Origin: Ruficoccus amylovorans
GTDB taxonomy: Bacteria; Verrucomicrobiota; Verrucomicrobiia; Opitutales; Cerasicoccaceae
Reading direction: 5' to 3'
DNA length: 64,000 nucleotides
NCBI RefSeq assembly: GCF_014230085.1
Contig: NZ_JACHVB010000035.1
Coordinates: forward strand, 186,001 to 250,000
Below, one piece after another: positions 26,478 through 35,943 of the stretch. The notes beneath the pieces were generated by a model that saw nothing but the letters and a program-made list of their open reading frames with translations, made no database searches and was not told the origin of the DNA. The translations under genes were made by a program, and so were the position numbers. Each line of letters begins with the position of its first letter. Position 1 is the first letter of the stretch.

Positions 26478-29400
26478 TTAAACCGTCTTGGCGGGAGCTT
26501 CGCCATCGATCTCGCCGGGGCGGTGATGGGTGCGGCCCCGCAGGTCCTCCAGGATGACATAAAAACACGGCACGAGCACAAGCGTGATGAGAGTCGCGAA
26601 GAGGATGCCGAAACCGAGTGAAATCGCCATCGGGATCATAAACCGGGCCTGGCGCGAGGTTTCCAGAATCATCGGGAAGAGCCCGCCGAAGGTGGTCAGG
26701 GTGGTCAGCACGATGGCGCGGAAGCGCGCGGTGGCCGCGCCCGTGACGGCTTCGGCGGCGTTACGACCCTCTTTGCGCAGCCGGTTGGTGAAGTCGATCA
26801 GCACGAGCGAGTCGTTGACCACGACGCCGCTCAGGGCCACGATCCCCAACAGGCTCATGAGCGAGAGGTTGTAGCCCATGATGATGTGCCCGATGACAGC
26901 CCCGACGATTCCGAACGGAATCGCGAGCATGACGATAGCCGGTTGCAGGTAGCTGTTGAAGGGGATGGCCAGCAGCGCGTAAACCGCCAGCAGCGTCATT
27001 GCGAGGCCGATAATCATGGCCTGTACGCTGTCGTTCATGTCAGCCTGACGGCCCTCATAGGAATAACTCAGTCCGGGGTAACGGGCCACCAGGTCGGGCA
27101 GGACATGCGCGGAGAGGTCCGCCGTGATCAGCGGCGCGTCCGCAGGGTCCGCCGTGTCGGCGGTGACGGAGAGCACGCGGCGGCCGTCGCGGCGCGAGAT
27201 ACTGGTAAAGGCGCGGTCGCGCTCGATGGTGACGACATCGGCCAGGGGAACTTCACCACCGCTGGGCGTCATCAGGATGAGCGAGTCCACATCGGCTTCC
27301 GAACTGCGTTCGGCCTCGGGCAGCCGGACCATGACCTTGATCTCGTGGCGGCCCCGCAACTGCCGCAGCGCCTCTGAGCCGTAGAACGATCCGCGCACCT
27401 GCCGGGCCACGTTGCGGGCGGTCAGGCCGAGGCTCTGGCCCTCGGGTTTTAGCCGCAGGTTGAACTGCTCCTTGCCCGGCTGGAAGCCGTCGTTGGCGTC
27501 CGTGACTTCGGGGTATTCGAGCAGGGTGTTGGCCAGGTCTTCGGCGGCTGCCTCCAGGGTGGGGATGTTGCGGTGGCTCAGTTCCACGGTGACGGCCTGG
27601 CCGGAGCCCGGACCGCCCCGGTCCGAGGCGAAGGAGGAGGTATCCACCCCGTAGAGGGTGCCGACTTTTTCACGCCATTTTCGGGTAAACTCCAGTGTGG
27701 AAATGGGCCGGGTGTCGGCGTCGGTCAGGTAAACACGAAAGGTGACAATGTGGCTGCCGCCGCTCCCGACCACGGAGTAGATGCCCTTGCTCAACTGGTC
27801 GCCGCCGTTTTCGGCAACGACGGCCTCGGCGGCCTGAAGCACTTGCTGACGGATACGTTCGGTCTGGGACACGGGGGAGCCATAGGGCAGCTCGACCGAG
27901 GCGTAGGCGAAGTCTTGCTCGACGCGCGGCATCAGGATCATCCGCATGCGTCCGCTGTCCACCCAGGCGAAGATCAGCGACATGGCACACAGGCCGATGG
28001 CGCAAACCACATAGCGCCAGCGCAGGGTACGGCTCAGCCACGGGTGGTAGCGGTTGTTCACGAAACGGGTGAAGGCTTTGCCGAAGCGCTGCTGGAGGTG
28101 GTGGAGCTTGCCGCCGATGCCGTGCGGGTGGATGTCCTTCTGGTGGCTGAGGTGGGCGGGCAGGATGTAGAGCGACTCGATCAGGGAGACGGAAAAAACC
28201 GAGATGACGACCACCGGGATGACGCCGAAGATTTTCCCCATCATGCCGGGCACGAAGAACAGCGGCATGAAGGCGGCGATGTTGGTCAGCACACTGAAGA
28301 CCACGGGCATGGCTACTTCGCGGGTCCCGTCGATGGCGGCCAGGAAGAAGGGCTTGCCGGACTGGTGGTGGCTGTAGATGTTTTCGCCCACCACGATGGC
28401 GTCGTCCACCACGATCCCCAGTGTGATGATGAACGCGAACATCGAAATCATGTTGATGGTGGCGTCGAACATGGGGAAGAACAGGAACGCCCCCAGGAAC
28501 GAAATGGGAATCCCGAGCATGACCCAGAAGGCCAGCCGCGCTTCGAGAAAAACGCCCAGCACGAGCAGCACCAGGACGAGGCCCATCATGAGGTTTTTCA
28601 ACAACAACTCGGCGCGCTGGGAGTAGATCTCGGAGCGGTCGTCGAGCACATCGATATAAACGCCGTGGGGGAGCGTTTCCTTCAGCTTGGCCACCTCGTC
28701 CCTCACCGCGCTGGCCACGCCGATGGGGGTCTGGTCGCCGATGCGGTACACGTCGATGAGCACCGCGCGGTCACCGTTGTAGTAGGCGTACTGGTCGGTA
28801 TCTTCAAAACCATCCTCGATCGTGGCGATATCCTTGAGTAGGACGCGCACCCCGTCGTTGCCGCTGACGATGGGGATATCCGCGAACTCCCGGGCGTAGT
28901 CGCGGCGCTGCTTGAGGCGCACGAGGATTTCCCCCGAAACGGTGTCAACCCCGCCCCCGGCCATGTCGAGCGCGGAATTATTGATCGCGTCGGCCACGTC
29001 GCCGAGCGTCAGCCCGTAACGGCGCAGGGTCTCGCGCGGGACGGTGATCGTGACCTCGTAGTCCCTCGCCCCCGAAAGCTCGACCTGGGTGACGCCGCCG
29101 TTGGACAAGAGTGAGTCGCGGACGGTTTCCGCTACCGAGCGCAGTGTCCACTCGTCCAGGTTGCCGTGGATGGCGAGCGTGACCACATCGCGCTTGCGGC
29201 TGACGATGGACACGGTCGGTTCTTCGGCTTCGTCGGGAAAAGTCGTGATGCGGTCAACTTCGTTTTTGATGTCGGCGGCGAGTTGCTGGAGGTTCTCGCC
29301 CTCGATCAGCTCGACCTGGACCGAGCCGCTGCCTTCACTGGCGGTGGAGGTGACTTCCTTGACCCCGTCGAGCCCCTGCACGGCCTCTTCCACCGGCAGA

Positions 29401-29618
29401 ATGATACTCTGCTCGACCTCCTCAGGGCTGGCGCCGGGATAGCTCACCCTGATGTTGACTATGTCCAGCTCGAACTCTGGGAATATTTCCTGTTTCGCCC
29501 GCAGGGCGAAGATCAGCCCGCCCACGATGAAAACCGCCATGAGCAGGTTCGCCGTCACTGAGTGCCCGGCCATCCAGGCGATGGTGCCACGACGGCGGAG
29601 TTTGTCAGGTGTATTCAT
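26478..29618 (-). CDS. RND-family efflux pump, inner-membrane subunit
   Basis: Predicted 1046-residue transporter of the AcrB/MexB superfamily that exports drugs or other compounds using proton flow. An N-terminal membrane helix precedes the porter domain (RVSYPGASPEEVEQSI, then PRETLRRYGLTLGDVADAIN), and the proton-relay helix contains LGIVVDDAIVVGENI. The second half repeats the first, as usual. The length is typical. It is the last gene of an operon with a TetR regulator, outer-membrane factor, adaptor and an MFS pump. The start at 29618 is an ATG 35 bases after the MFS stop. Confidence 0.94.
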   Translation of the reverse strand: MNTPDKLRRRGTIAWMAGHSVTANLLMAVFIVGGLIFALRAKQEIFPEFELDIVNIRVSYPGASPEEVEQSIILPVEEAVQGLDGVKEVTSTASEGSGSVQVELIEGENLQQLAADIKNEVDRITTFPDEAEEPTVSIVSRKRDVVTLAIHGNLDEWTLRSVAETVRDSLLSNGGVTQVELSGARDYEVTITVPRETLRRYGLTLGDVADAINNSALDMAGGGVDTVSGEILVRLKQRRDYAREFADIPIVSGNDGVRVLLKDIATIEDGFEDTDQYAYYNGDRAVLIDVYRIGDQTPIGVASAVRDEVAKLKETLPHGVYIDVLDDRSEIYSQRAELLLKNLMMGLVLVLLVLGVFLEARLAFWVMLGIPISFLGAFLFFPMFDATINMISMFAFIITLGIVVDDAIVVGENIYSHHQSGKPFFLAAIDGTREVAMPVVFSVLTNIAAFMPLFFVPGMMGKIFGVIPVVVISVFSVSLIESLYILPAHLSHQKDIHPHGIGGKLHHLQQRFGKAFTRFVNNRYHPWLSRTLRWRYVVCAIGLCAMSLIFAWVDSGRMRMILMPRVEQDFAYASVELPYGSPVSQTERIRQQVLQAAEAVVAENGGDQLSKGIYSVVGSGGSHIVTFRVYLTDADTRPISTLEFTRKWREKVGTLYGVDTSSFASDRGGPGSGQAVTVELSHRNIPTLEAAAEDLANTLLEYPEVTDANDGFQPGKEQFNLRLKPEGQSLGLTARNVARQVRGSFYGSEALRQLRGRHEIKVMVRLPEAERSSEADVDSLILMTPSGGEVPLADVVTIERDRAFTSISRRDGRRVLSVTADTADPADAPLITADLSAHVLPDLVARYPGLSYSYEGRQADMNDSVQAMIIGLAMTLLAVYALLAIPFNSYLQPAIVMLAIPFGIVGAVIGHIIMGYNLSLMSLLGIVALSGVVVNDSLVLIDFTNRLRKEGRNAAEAVTGAATARFRAIVLTTLTTFGGLFPMILETSRQARFMIPMAISLGFGILFATLITLVLVPCFYVILEDLRGRTHHRPGEIDGEAPAKTV

Positions 29619-29653
29619 GTTTGGATACTAAAGTGGTTGGTGGGTTTTTTCGC

Positions 29654-30847
29654 TTACTGGAAACGCAGGCGCTTCATCAGGAAGGGCCACAGAGCCAGGA
29701 TCAGGCCGGGCATGAAAAGGATGCACAGGGCATAGGCCATGACAGGGCGGGACCAGCCCGCCGTGGTGATCGCCATACAAATGGCCCCGGCCATGAACTG
29801 CGTGAAAATGATCGTCGAGGAGGCCGCGCCGATGTCTTCGCGCACTTGCTCAAGGATGAGGTGGTTACTGAGCGGCCGGCTCAGCCCGGCGAAGAACGCG
29901 AAGCCCGAGGCCCCCAGCGTGAAGAACGCGAAGTGCCAGTTGCCCAGGGCCAGGAGGATGAAGGACATGGTGACGCTGCCGCAGAGGCTGGCGAAGATCA
30001 GTTGCCGGTCGCTGAAGCGCTGGAGCAGGCGGGTGCAGGTAAACGCCCCGCTCATGGACAGGAGCGGAGCCACCGCGAAGAGCAGGCCGAAGGTCTGTTC
30101 GCTCAGCCCGTACCTTTCCATGTAAACCGTTCCGGCAATACCGACGTAGCCCAGCATGGGGGCGGCCAGCAGGCACATGCTGCTGTTGGCCAGGACGAAG
30201 TTGCGGTTGCGGGCGAGGCGGGCGTAGCGCTTCACTGCCGCCACCACGCCGCCGCCTTCGAGCTTGGCGGCGCTCTCGCGAAAATAAAACGCGGCAATCG
30301 CCAGCAGTCCGAGTCCGACCAGCGACAGCAACAGGAATATGATGCGCCACGTTGCTACGCGCAGGATGAGCGCTCCCACACTGGGGGCGACCATCGGGGC
30401 GATGGAAATGATGATGCCGATCCAGGCGAGCATCTGCTGGCGTACGCGTCCCTCGAAGCAGTCCCGGCAGTAGGCCATCGTCATGGCAGAGGGGGCCGCT
30501 GCCGTCACCCCCTGAAGGATACGGGCGAGGATAAACCAGACCGGTCCGGTCGCCATGGCGCACAGGGCGGACGCGATTGAAAAGCCCAACAGCCCGCCGA
30601 GCAGGACGGGCCGCCGGCCCACGCGGTCGGAGAGCGCGCCGAAGAAGAGCAGGCTCACGCTGAAGGCGACAAACCAGAGCACCAGCGAGAGATTGATCTG
30701 GCTGATGGGAGCGTCCCACTGCTCGGCGATGTGGGGGATCGCTGCCAGGTACATGTCCGTGGACAAGGGCGGCGTCGCGCTCAGCATGGCCAGAAAAAGG
30801 ACCAGCAGGCGCCGGGGGCGTTGCTGTTGCTGTTGAGCTTCGTTCAC
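29654..30847 (-). CDS. Bcr/CflA-type MFS drug efflux transporter
   Basis: Predicted 397-residue membrane protein with 12 helices. PPLSTDMYLAAIPHIAEQW is the Bcr/CflA beginning, and GALSDRVGRRPVLLGG is the MFS signature loop; RILQGVTAAAPS is also typical of this group. It would export bicyclomycin- or chloramphenicol-like drugs, or sugars and peptides, by proton antiport. The GTG start at 30847 overlaps the adaptor stop (GTGA), so the two are coupled. Its place between the adaptor and the RND pump is unusual. Confidence 0.92.
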   Translation of the reverse strand: MNEAQQQQQRPRRLLVLFLAMLSATPPLSTDMYLAAIPHIAEQWDAPISQINLSLVLWFVAFSVSLLFFGALSDRVGRRPVLLGGLLGFSIASALCAMATGPVWFILARILQGVTAAAPSAMTMAYCRDCFEGRVRQQMLAWIGIIISIAPMVAPSVGALILRVATWRIIFLLLSLVGLGLLAIAAFYFRESAAKLEGGGVVAAVKRYARLARNRNFVLANSSMCLLAAPMLGYVGIAGTVYMERYGLSEQTFGLLFAVAPLLSMSGAFTCTRLLQRFSDRQLIFASLCGSVTMSFILLALGNWHFAFFTLGASGFAFFAGLSRPLSNHLILEQVREDIGAASSTIIFTQFMAGAICMAITTAGWSRPVMAYALCILFMPGLILALWPFLMKRLRFQ

Positions 30848-32076
30848 GGGGCGGCCTCCCCGTTCGTGGAGAGCGGGTTTTCCACTTCGGCCACGAGCAG
30901 CTTGAGTCCGGGGGCGGGCATGGAGAGGTTACTTAATACGAGTCGCTCGCCCACTTCTAGCCCGTCGGCCACGATGACGGATTCGTCGCCCATCCAGACT
31001 GGCGAGAGGGGGCGGATCTCCAGTTGGTCGTTGTCTCCGACGATCCACACGCGGCTGCCTTCATGGAAGCTTTCGCGGGGCAGTTGGAAAATGTCCTTCA
31101 ACTCGGTGCCGTCGATCTCCACCCGTACGTAATCGCCCAGCAGGAGAGCGGGCTGGCCGCGGTTTTCGGGCTTGATCGCGAGTGGGTCTTCCACCGCCAC
31201 GAGCAGACGGGCCATGCGCCCGGCCGGGTCGAGGTCGCCCAGCAGGGCCACGACATAGGCTTCGCGGTAGCGGGATGTAGTGGAGTTTGGATACACACGT
31301 GCACGGCTGCCGCTGGTTTCACCGGGAGCCGGGATGGTCAGCCAGCCGAGTTGGGACTCGGGCACGGCCACCTGTACCCAGTAGGTGTCGAGTCCGGCCA
31401 GCGTGGCCACCGTCGATTGCTGAGGGATGTAGGAGCCCATGTCGGCGTTTTTCTCCAGCACGATGGCGTTAAAGGGGGCGACAATACGGGTGCGCTCGAG
31501 GTCGAGCTTGGCGTCGTCGAGGTTGGCCTGAGCCGTGGCGACCGTCGCCTTGGCCGACTGGAGCTGCGGCTCGCGCAGGGCGAGCGAAGAGTTGGCACCG
31601 GAGACTTCGGCCGCTTCCTTGATTAGCTCCCACTCGCGACGGGCGATGGTTTGGCTGCCGTCTTCGATGGCGAGGGAACTCTGGGCCTGGAGGAGATTGG
31701 CCTCGGCCTGCTGGAGCGCGATTTGGTAGTCACGGTCGTCCAGGCGCAGGAGTAGTTCGCCTTTTTCGAGCATTCTGCCTTCGGAGAAGTGCTCACCCAT
31801 CTCAACCACTTCACCTCCGACCTGGGCGCGGATTTCCACGGACTTTTGCGGGATGACCGCGCCCATGCCCTCGACCACAACACGGGCATCGGTGCGGGCG
31901 AGTTTTATCGCCTCGACGTTGGCCTGCATCGGGGCGGGAGGGCGGCGGGAAGTCGCCGGCCCGGTTTCTATCAACAGAAAGCTGCCGCCAACGGCGATCA
32001 GGGCCACTACGAGGAGGGCAATCGTTCGCCGCCAGGGAAAGCGGCGTTCGGCGCGGGATGCTTGTTCGTCTGACAT
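30844..32076 (-). CDS. RND-type periplasmic adaptor (membrane fusion protein)
   Basis: Predicted 410-residue protein anchored by one N-terminal helix (RRTIALLVVALIAVGGSFLL). It has the biotinyl-lipoyl halves (VEIRAQVGGEVVEM and TRIVAPFNAIVLEKNADMG) around a helical hairpin rich in Ala/Gln (YQIALQQAEANLLQAQ). It bridges an inner-membrane pump and the outer-membrane channel. It starts 23 bases after the outer-membrane factor gene and overlaps the MFS start. Start chosen at 32076 for the anchor. Confidence 0.93.
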   Translation of the reverse strand: MSDEQASRAERRFPWRRTIALLVVALIAVGGSFLLIETGPATSRRPPAPMQANVEAIKLARTDARVVVEGMGAVIPQKSVEIRAQVGGEVVEMGEHFSEGRMLEKGELLLRLDDRDYQIALQQAEANLLQAQSSLAIEDGSQTIARREWELIKEAAEVSGANSSLALREPQLQSAKATVATAQANLDDAKLDLERTRIVAPFNAIVLEKNADMGSYIPQQSTVATLAGLDTYWVQVAVPESQLGWLTIPAPGETSGSRARVYPNSTTSRYREAYVVALLGDLDPAGRMARLLVAVEDPLAIKPENRGQPALLLGDYVRVEIDGTELKDIFQLPRESFHEGSRVWIVGDNDQLEIRPLSPVWMGDESVIVADGLEVGERLVLSNLSMPAPGLKLLVAEVENPLSTNGEAAP

Positions 32077-32098
32077 GGGTGTGGTGGGAAAGTCTTGG

Positions 32099-33577
32099 TT
32101 ACTGGGCGTCTGAACTGTCGCCATTGAAAACTTCGGCGATGGCGGGGACGAAGGGAATGGTGTCTTCCGGTGAAAGGATCGGGCCGGGCTGCGGGTTTTC
32201 CAGCGGGATGTTGCCACCGAGGGCGAGGTGGAGGTCGATGCGGGACTGGAGAACCTGGGAGACGGCATCAATGCGCTCGCGCTGGAGCCCTTGGAGAGTC
32301 GAGAGGGAGGAAATCACATCCAGGTAGTCCGTCTGGCCGTTGATGTAGCGCAGTTGTGCTTCGGTGAATTCCTGCTTCGCGGCCACCAGCTCGACATCGA
32401 GCGCGGCCAGCGCTTGCGTGTACCAGTACTCGTTGGCGAGCGCGTCGCGGACTTCCTTGTAGGCGGTCAGGACGATAGATCGGTACTGGAGCATGGCCTG
32501 GCGGGCGAGCGCGAGCTGGCGCTCGACCTCGGCCTGGCGCGCTCCGGCGTCAAAAAGCGGCTGCGCAAGCGAGGCGACGAACGAACCGGACCACGAGTCG
32601 AACACGTCGCTGAAGGCCTGAGCGGTGCTGGTCGCATCCGCGCTAAGTGAAATGCGCGGCAGGCGGTCGGCCTTGGCTCCGGCCACGTTCCAGCTGGCCG
32701 ATTCCAACTCCAAGTAAGCGGCGCGGACATCGGGCCGCTGCGTCAGCAGGTCGGAGGGAATGCCGGTCGACGGGGTCGGCGGCAGCGCGGGAAGTTCGTG
32801 GTTGCCGTCCAGATCGTAAACCTGATCGGCGGGGACGCCGAGCAGGAGCGCCATCTGGTTCTGGAGCAGGCGGATCTGGCGCTCGGCTTCGGGCAGGCGG
32901 GCCTCTGCTGCCGCGAGCAATTGACGTTGCTGGAGAACGGCGAGGGCGTTCGACTGGGCGTTGGCGAAGCGCAGGAGGATCAGTTCAAGCTGGGTGCGGT
33001 TGGTGGCTACCTGGTCGTTCAGCAGGCGCAGGCCTTCGCGGTAGGCCAGCAGCCCGATCCAGGTCGAGGCAATATCCCCGCTGAGGGTGAGGGCGGTGGC
33101 CTGCACGTCAAAGCTGCTCGCCTCGGCCTGGGCCTGGGCGCTTTCGGAGCCAGCCCGGATGCGACCCCACAGGTCCACCTCGTAGCCGATGCCGGTCCCG
33201 AGTCCCCAGCCGTCGGTAGTGGCCGACCCGCTCCCAAAGGTGCGCGTCTTGCTCCAGGACCCGCTGGCATCGACGGAGGGGTAGAGGTCGGCTCCGGCGA
33301 TGACCGCCTCGGCTTGCGCCTGGCGCAGGCGGGCCCAGGCAGAGGCCAGATCGAGGTTGCCGCTCATGGCCTGGTCTTCGAGGGCGTTGAGGTCGGGCCG
33401 GTTGAAAGCGGTCCACCACTGCTCCTGTTTGGCTGCGGCGGAGACCTCGTCGGTATCGCCATAGGTGGAGGGAAGCGGCTGTGTGGTGTCGGCGGACGGG
33501 GTCTGGGCCGTGTACTGGCAACCGGCCAGCGCCAGCGCGGCGCCGAGTGTCACTCCCATGCGGAACAAGCTATTCAC
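32099..33577 (-). CDS. outer-membrane efflux lipoprotein (NodT/OprM-like)
   Basis: Predicted 492-residue TolC-like channel. GTG at 33577 is preferred over the ATG at 33610 because a GGAG lies 10 bases before it, the overlap with tetR is then only 8 bases, and the lipobox LALAGC comes soon after the start. Two repeated helical domains are visible (LDLASAWARLRQAQAEAVIA and LDVELVAAKQEFTEAQLRYI). It forms the exit duct for the pump or pumps encoded downstream. Operon order is tetR, this gene, adaptor, MFS, RND. Confidence 0.92.
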   Translation of the reverse strand: MNSLFRMGVTLGAALALAGCQYTAQTPSADTTQPLPSTYGDTDEVSAAAKQEQWWTAFNRPDLNALEDQAMSGNLDLASAWARLRQAQAEAVIAGADLYPSVDASGSWSKTRTFGSGSATTDGWGLGTGIGYEVDLWGRIRAGSESAQAQAEASSFDVQATALTLSGDIASTWIGLLAYREGLRLLNDQVATNRTQLELILLRFANAQSNALAVLQQRQLLAAAEARLPEAERQIRLLQNQMALLLGVPADQVYDLDGNHELPALPPTPSTGIPSDLLTQRPDVRAAYLELESASWNVAGAKADRLPRISLSADATSTAQAFSDVFDSWSGSFVASLAQPLFDAGARQAEVERQLALARQAMLQYRSIVLTAYKEVRDALANEYWYTQALAALDVELVAAKQEFTEAQLRYINGQTDYLDVISSLSTLQGLQRERIDAVSQVLQSRIDLHLALGGNIPLENPQPGPILSPEDTIPFVPAIAEVFNGDSSDAQ

Positions 33578-34217
33578 GGTCTCTGATCTCCTTTTGTTTT
33601 TCACGGACACCGGCCAGCGCGAAGCGGACAGTGTGCTCGATCACGGTATCGACATTGAACGGGCGGTGGCGTTTCGTGCGGATCGCCATTTCGCGGATGG
33701 CCCGGCTGAAATTAAAGAATTGAAACAGAGCTATGATCGACAGGCGGCACAGGGCGCGGTCTTCCTCCGTGGCCTGTTCGCCGAGCAGTTCGCGGACGAT
33801 GTCGATCAGCGCGCTGCGTTCGCATTCGATCACTTCGGAAAAGATATACTCCAACTGCTCGGTGGGGTCCGCCATTTCCTTGACGAACATGCGCGGGAAA
33901 AGGCTCCCGGCCCCGGTGTCGAAAATACGGCGGCAGTGGGTGGCGAGGTAGGCGCGGAGGCGATCCTCGGCAGGCGCTTCGCCCATGTCGGGCAGGGGAT
34001 ACTCGCGCTGGGCCTCGGCGAAGGCGTAGCGGAGCGCCTCGGCATAGAGCCCGAGCTTGTCCCCGAAGTGATAGTTGGCCGCCGCCTGGTTGGCCCCGGC
34101 CTCTTGGCAGATCACGGCCAGGGTGGCACGGTTGTACCCGTGCGCGGCGAAAGTCTCCGCTGCCGCCTTGAGCAGGCGTTCGCGGGTTTCGCAGGCTTTT
34201 TTTACATGCTGGCTCAT
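33570..34217 (-). CDS. TetR-family regulator, CecR-like C-terminal domain
   Basis: Predicted 215-residue repressor. The N-terminal helix-turn-helix spans residues 12-55 (RERLLKAAAETFAAHGYNRA, then ANQAAANYHFGDKLGLYAEAL). The C-terminal part (FPRMFVKEMADPTEQLEYIF) resembles CecR/YbiH of E. coli, which controls drug export genes. It is the first gene of the efflux operon and is likely autoregulatory. A palindrome that could be its operator lies 36 bases upstream at 34253-34272. Confidence 0.92.
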   Translation of the reverse strand: MSQHVKKACETRERLLKAAAETFAAHGYNRATLAVICQEAGANQAAANYHFGDKLGLYAEALRYAFAEAQREYPLPDMGEAPAEDRLRAYLATHCRRIFDTGAGSLFPRMFVKEMADPTEQLEYIFSEVIECERSALIDIVRELLGEQATEEDRALCRLSIIALFQFFNFSRAIREMAIRTKRHRPFNVDTVIEHTVRFALAGVREKQKEIRDRE

Positions 34218-34252
34218 GTCCTGCGGGATAGAACGCCAGATTCCAATAAAGG

Positions 34253-34272
34253 TTTCAAATAAACATTTGAAA
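34253..34272 (-). promoter_or_regulatory. candidate TetR operator
   Basis: TTTCAAAT and ATTTGAAA form a perfect 8+8 palindrome around AAAC, upstream of the tetR start and within an AT-rich promoter-like stretch. Self-operators in this position are usual for TetR proteins. The palindrome is seen; binding by this regulator is inference. Confidence 0.65.
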
Positions 34273-34456
34273 TTTTTATTTTAATAAAGCGCGCCGCGCA
34301 CACCGCTTAAGCGGAACTGTTAACCGGCTGTGGCTGCGCTTAAAACGGCGGCTCGGCTGGGCTGGTTTCTCGACAAGTCCGTCCAGCCGTGGCCAGAATC
34401 CTTTTTCCGGAAGGGCGGCGACTGCCACCCACCGCCATGATTTATCCAAAGCGCCC

Positions 34457-34834
34457 ATGAAAGAAATTCCCGAGACCATACTCAAAGCCTTCGCCGAAGA
34501 CCGCGAAGGGGTCTGCTGTCTGGCTACCGCGAGCACCGAAGGCGTCCCAAACGTCGTTTACGTGGGCATCGTGGGGCATTGCGCGGAGGGCTTTTTTGTG
34601 GCCAACAACTATTTTAACAAGACAAAGACAAACCTGGAGGCCAACCCGCACGCGTCGCTGCTTTTTCTCACCAAGGAGCGTAAGGCCTATCAGATCAAGG
34701 GGACGGTCAGCTTCCACACCGAGGGGCCAGTCTATGACGCGATGAAAGCGATCAACCCGGACAAGTACCCCGGCCACTCGGCAGCGCTTTTCACCGTCGA
34801 ATCGATCTACAGCGGAGCCGAGCAACTGGTCTGA
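34457..34834 (+). CDS. pyridoxamine 5'-phosphate oxidase-like flavin-binding protein
   Basis: Predicted 125-residue cytoplasmic protein of the PPOX/FMN-binding split-barrel fold. GVCCLATASTEGVPNVVYVG is the usual first strand pair and ANPHASLLFLT the FMN-contact region. Such small proteins bind FMN, F420 or heme, and their substrates are mostly unknown. It stands alone, divergent from tetR and convergent with the sigma factor. The 180-base leader has no recognised motif. Confidence 0.85.
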   Translation: MKEIPETILKAFAEDREGVCCLATASTEGVPNVVYVGIVGHCAEGFFVANNYFNKTKTNLEANPHASLLFLTKERKAYQIKGTVSFHTEGPVYDAMKAINPDKYPGHSAALFTVESIYSGAEQLV

Positions 34835-34897
34835 GGGGCCGTTTGGGCGGCGCGGGGCGCGAACAGATCTTCGTTGATGGTTCATGAAGACAGAAAA

Positions 34898-34923
34898 GCC
34901 CGGACGCGCTAACGCATCCGGGC
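34898..34923 (-). terminator. rho-independent terminator of the sigma factor gene
   Basis: On the minus strand GCCCGGATGCG, loop TTAG, CGCGTCCGGGC, then TTTT. It is 36 bases after the sigma factor stop and also lies beyond the stop of the convergent PPOX gene, so it may serve both. Confidence 0.88.
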
Positions 34924-34958
34924 TCTACTGCTGCTGTTCGTATTGACCTCTTGAAAAA

Positions 34959-35708
34959 TTATTTTACGCGCTGGATATTGCGGCGCAGGATGCCGAGAGC
35001 CTGTGTATGTATCTGGCAGATACGGGCTTCGGAGACACCGAAGATTTCTGCGATTTCGGCCAGGCGCATGCCCTCGTAGTAGTACATCGCGAGGACTTTC
35101 TTCTGGCGGTCCGGGAGTTCGGCGATCATGTCGGCCATGAGATCGATGTATTCGCTCTTTTCCAGATCCTCGTAGCACGGGCGGCTGTTTTGATCGGGAA
35201 TGGATTCGTGCAGGTTGGCGTCCGTGTCGTCGTCCTGGCCGGGGGCTCCGTCGAGAGAGACGAGGACGACCGGGCGAGCCTTCTGCTGGTAGCGTTCGAG
35301 TTCGGCCAGGGTCAGGCCCATGGCATCGGCGATTTCGGCATCGCGCGGGGCGCGGCCGAGCTTCTGCTCAAGTTCTTCGACCACTTTACCCAGTTCGCGG
35401 ACCTTGGCCCGGCGGGTGCGGGGGAGGGAGTCCATGCGGCGGAGTTCGTCGAGGATGGCACCGCGGATACGAAGGGAGGCATAGGCCTTGAAGGTGCCGG
35501 ACTGCTCGGGGTCGAACTTCTGGACAGCGGCAATCAGGCCGGTCAGCCCGACGCTGTGAAGTTCTTCAAAATCGGCGCAACGCGGCAGGTATGAAAGCAT
35601 GCTCTTCACCACGGTATTGACGAGCGGGTAGTGCTCCTCAAGCAGCTCGCTCTGGATGACATCCATGACGCGGGGCTTGTTCTTGGAGGCGGTGGTGTGT
35701 GGTTTCAT
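34959..35708 (-). CDS. FliA/WhiG-type RNA polymerase sigma factor
   Basis: Predicted 249-residue sigma-70-family protein of the sigma-28 group. Region 2 runs from LLEEHYPLVNTVVKSMLSYL through FEELHSVGLTGLIAAVQKFD. Region 3 is RRAKVRELGKVVEELEQKLG. Region 4 holds LPDRQKKVLAMYYYEGMRLA and SEARICQIHTQALGILR. Such factors drive motility, development or envelope genes. No flagellar gene is near and no anti-sigma factor is adjacent, but a STAS protein and a zf-HC2-like protein occur later in the window. ATG at 35708; the upstream region is strikingly AT-rich. Confidence 0.93.
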   Translation of the reverse strand: MKPHTTASKNKPRVMDVIQSELLEEHYPLVNTVVKSMLSYLPRCADFEELHSVGLTGLIAAVQKFDPEQSGTFKAYASLRIRGAILDELRRMDSLPRTRRAKVRELGKVVEELEQKLGRAPRDAEIADAMGLTLAELERYQQKARPVVLVSLDGAPGQDDDTDANLHESIPDQNSRPCYEDLEKSEYIDLMADMIAELPDRQKKVLAMYYYEGMRLAEIAEIFGVSEARICQIHTQALGILRRNIQRVK

Positions 35709-35943
35709 AGCGTTGTATTGTAGAAGAGTAGCGTTGTTTCGCTTGTTCTTGAACCACATGCCGTGCCATTTGTTTTTTGTGTTTTGTAAGTATCTGTCTG
35801 TTAGGAATATATATATAAATATAAAAAACAAAAGATTGAGCCCTAAGTGTTTGCTATTCTTTTGCAGTGCAAATTGTGTATTTTGCATTGCATTTATAAT
35901 GCTATTTGTTGGGCAGGGAAAAACTTTCTGGTTTATAGGTAAA
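35709..35943 (-). promoter_or_regulatory. AT-rich leader and promoter region of the sigma factor gene
   Basis: This 235-base stretch is far richer in A and T than the rest of the window, with a TATATATATAAATATAAAAA run at about 35810-35830 and TTTATAATG at about 35890. It must hold the promoter for the sigma factor gene, and several candidate -10 boxes are present, so no single one can be chosen. No gene is seen in it. It could also be a site for a silencing protein that binds AT-rich DNA. Confidence 0.55.
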
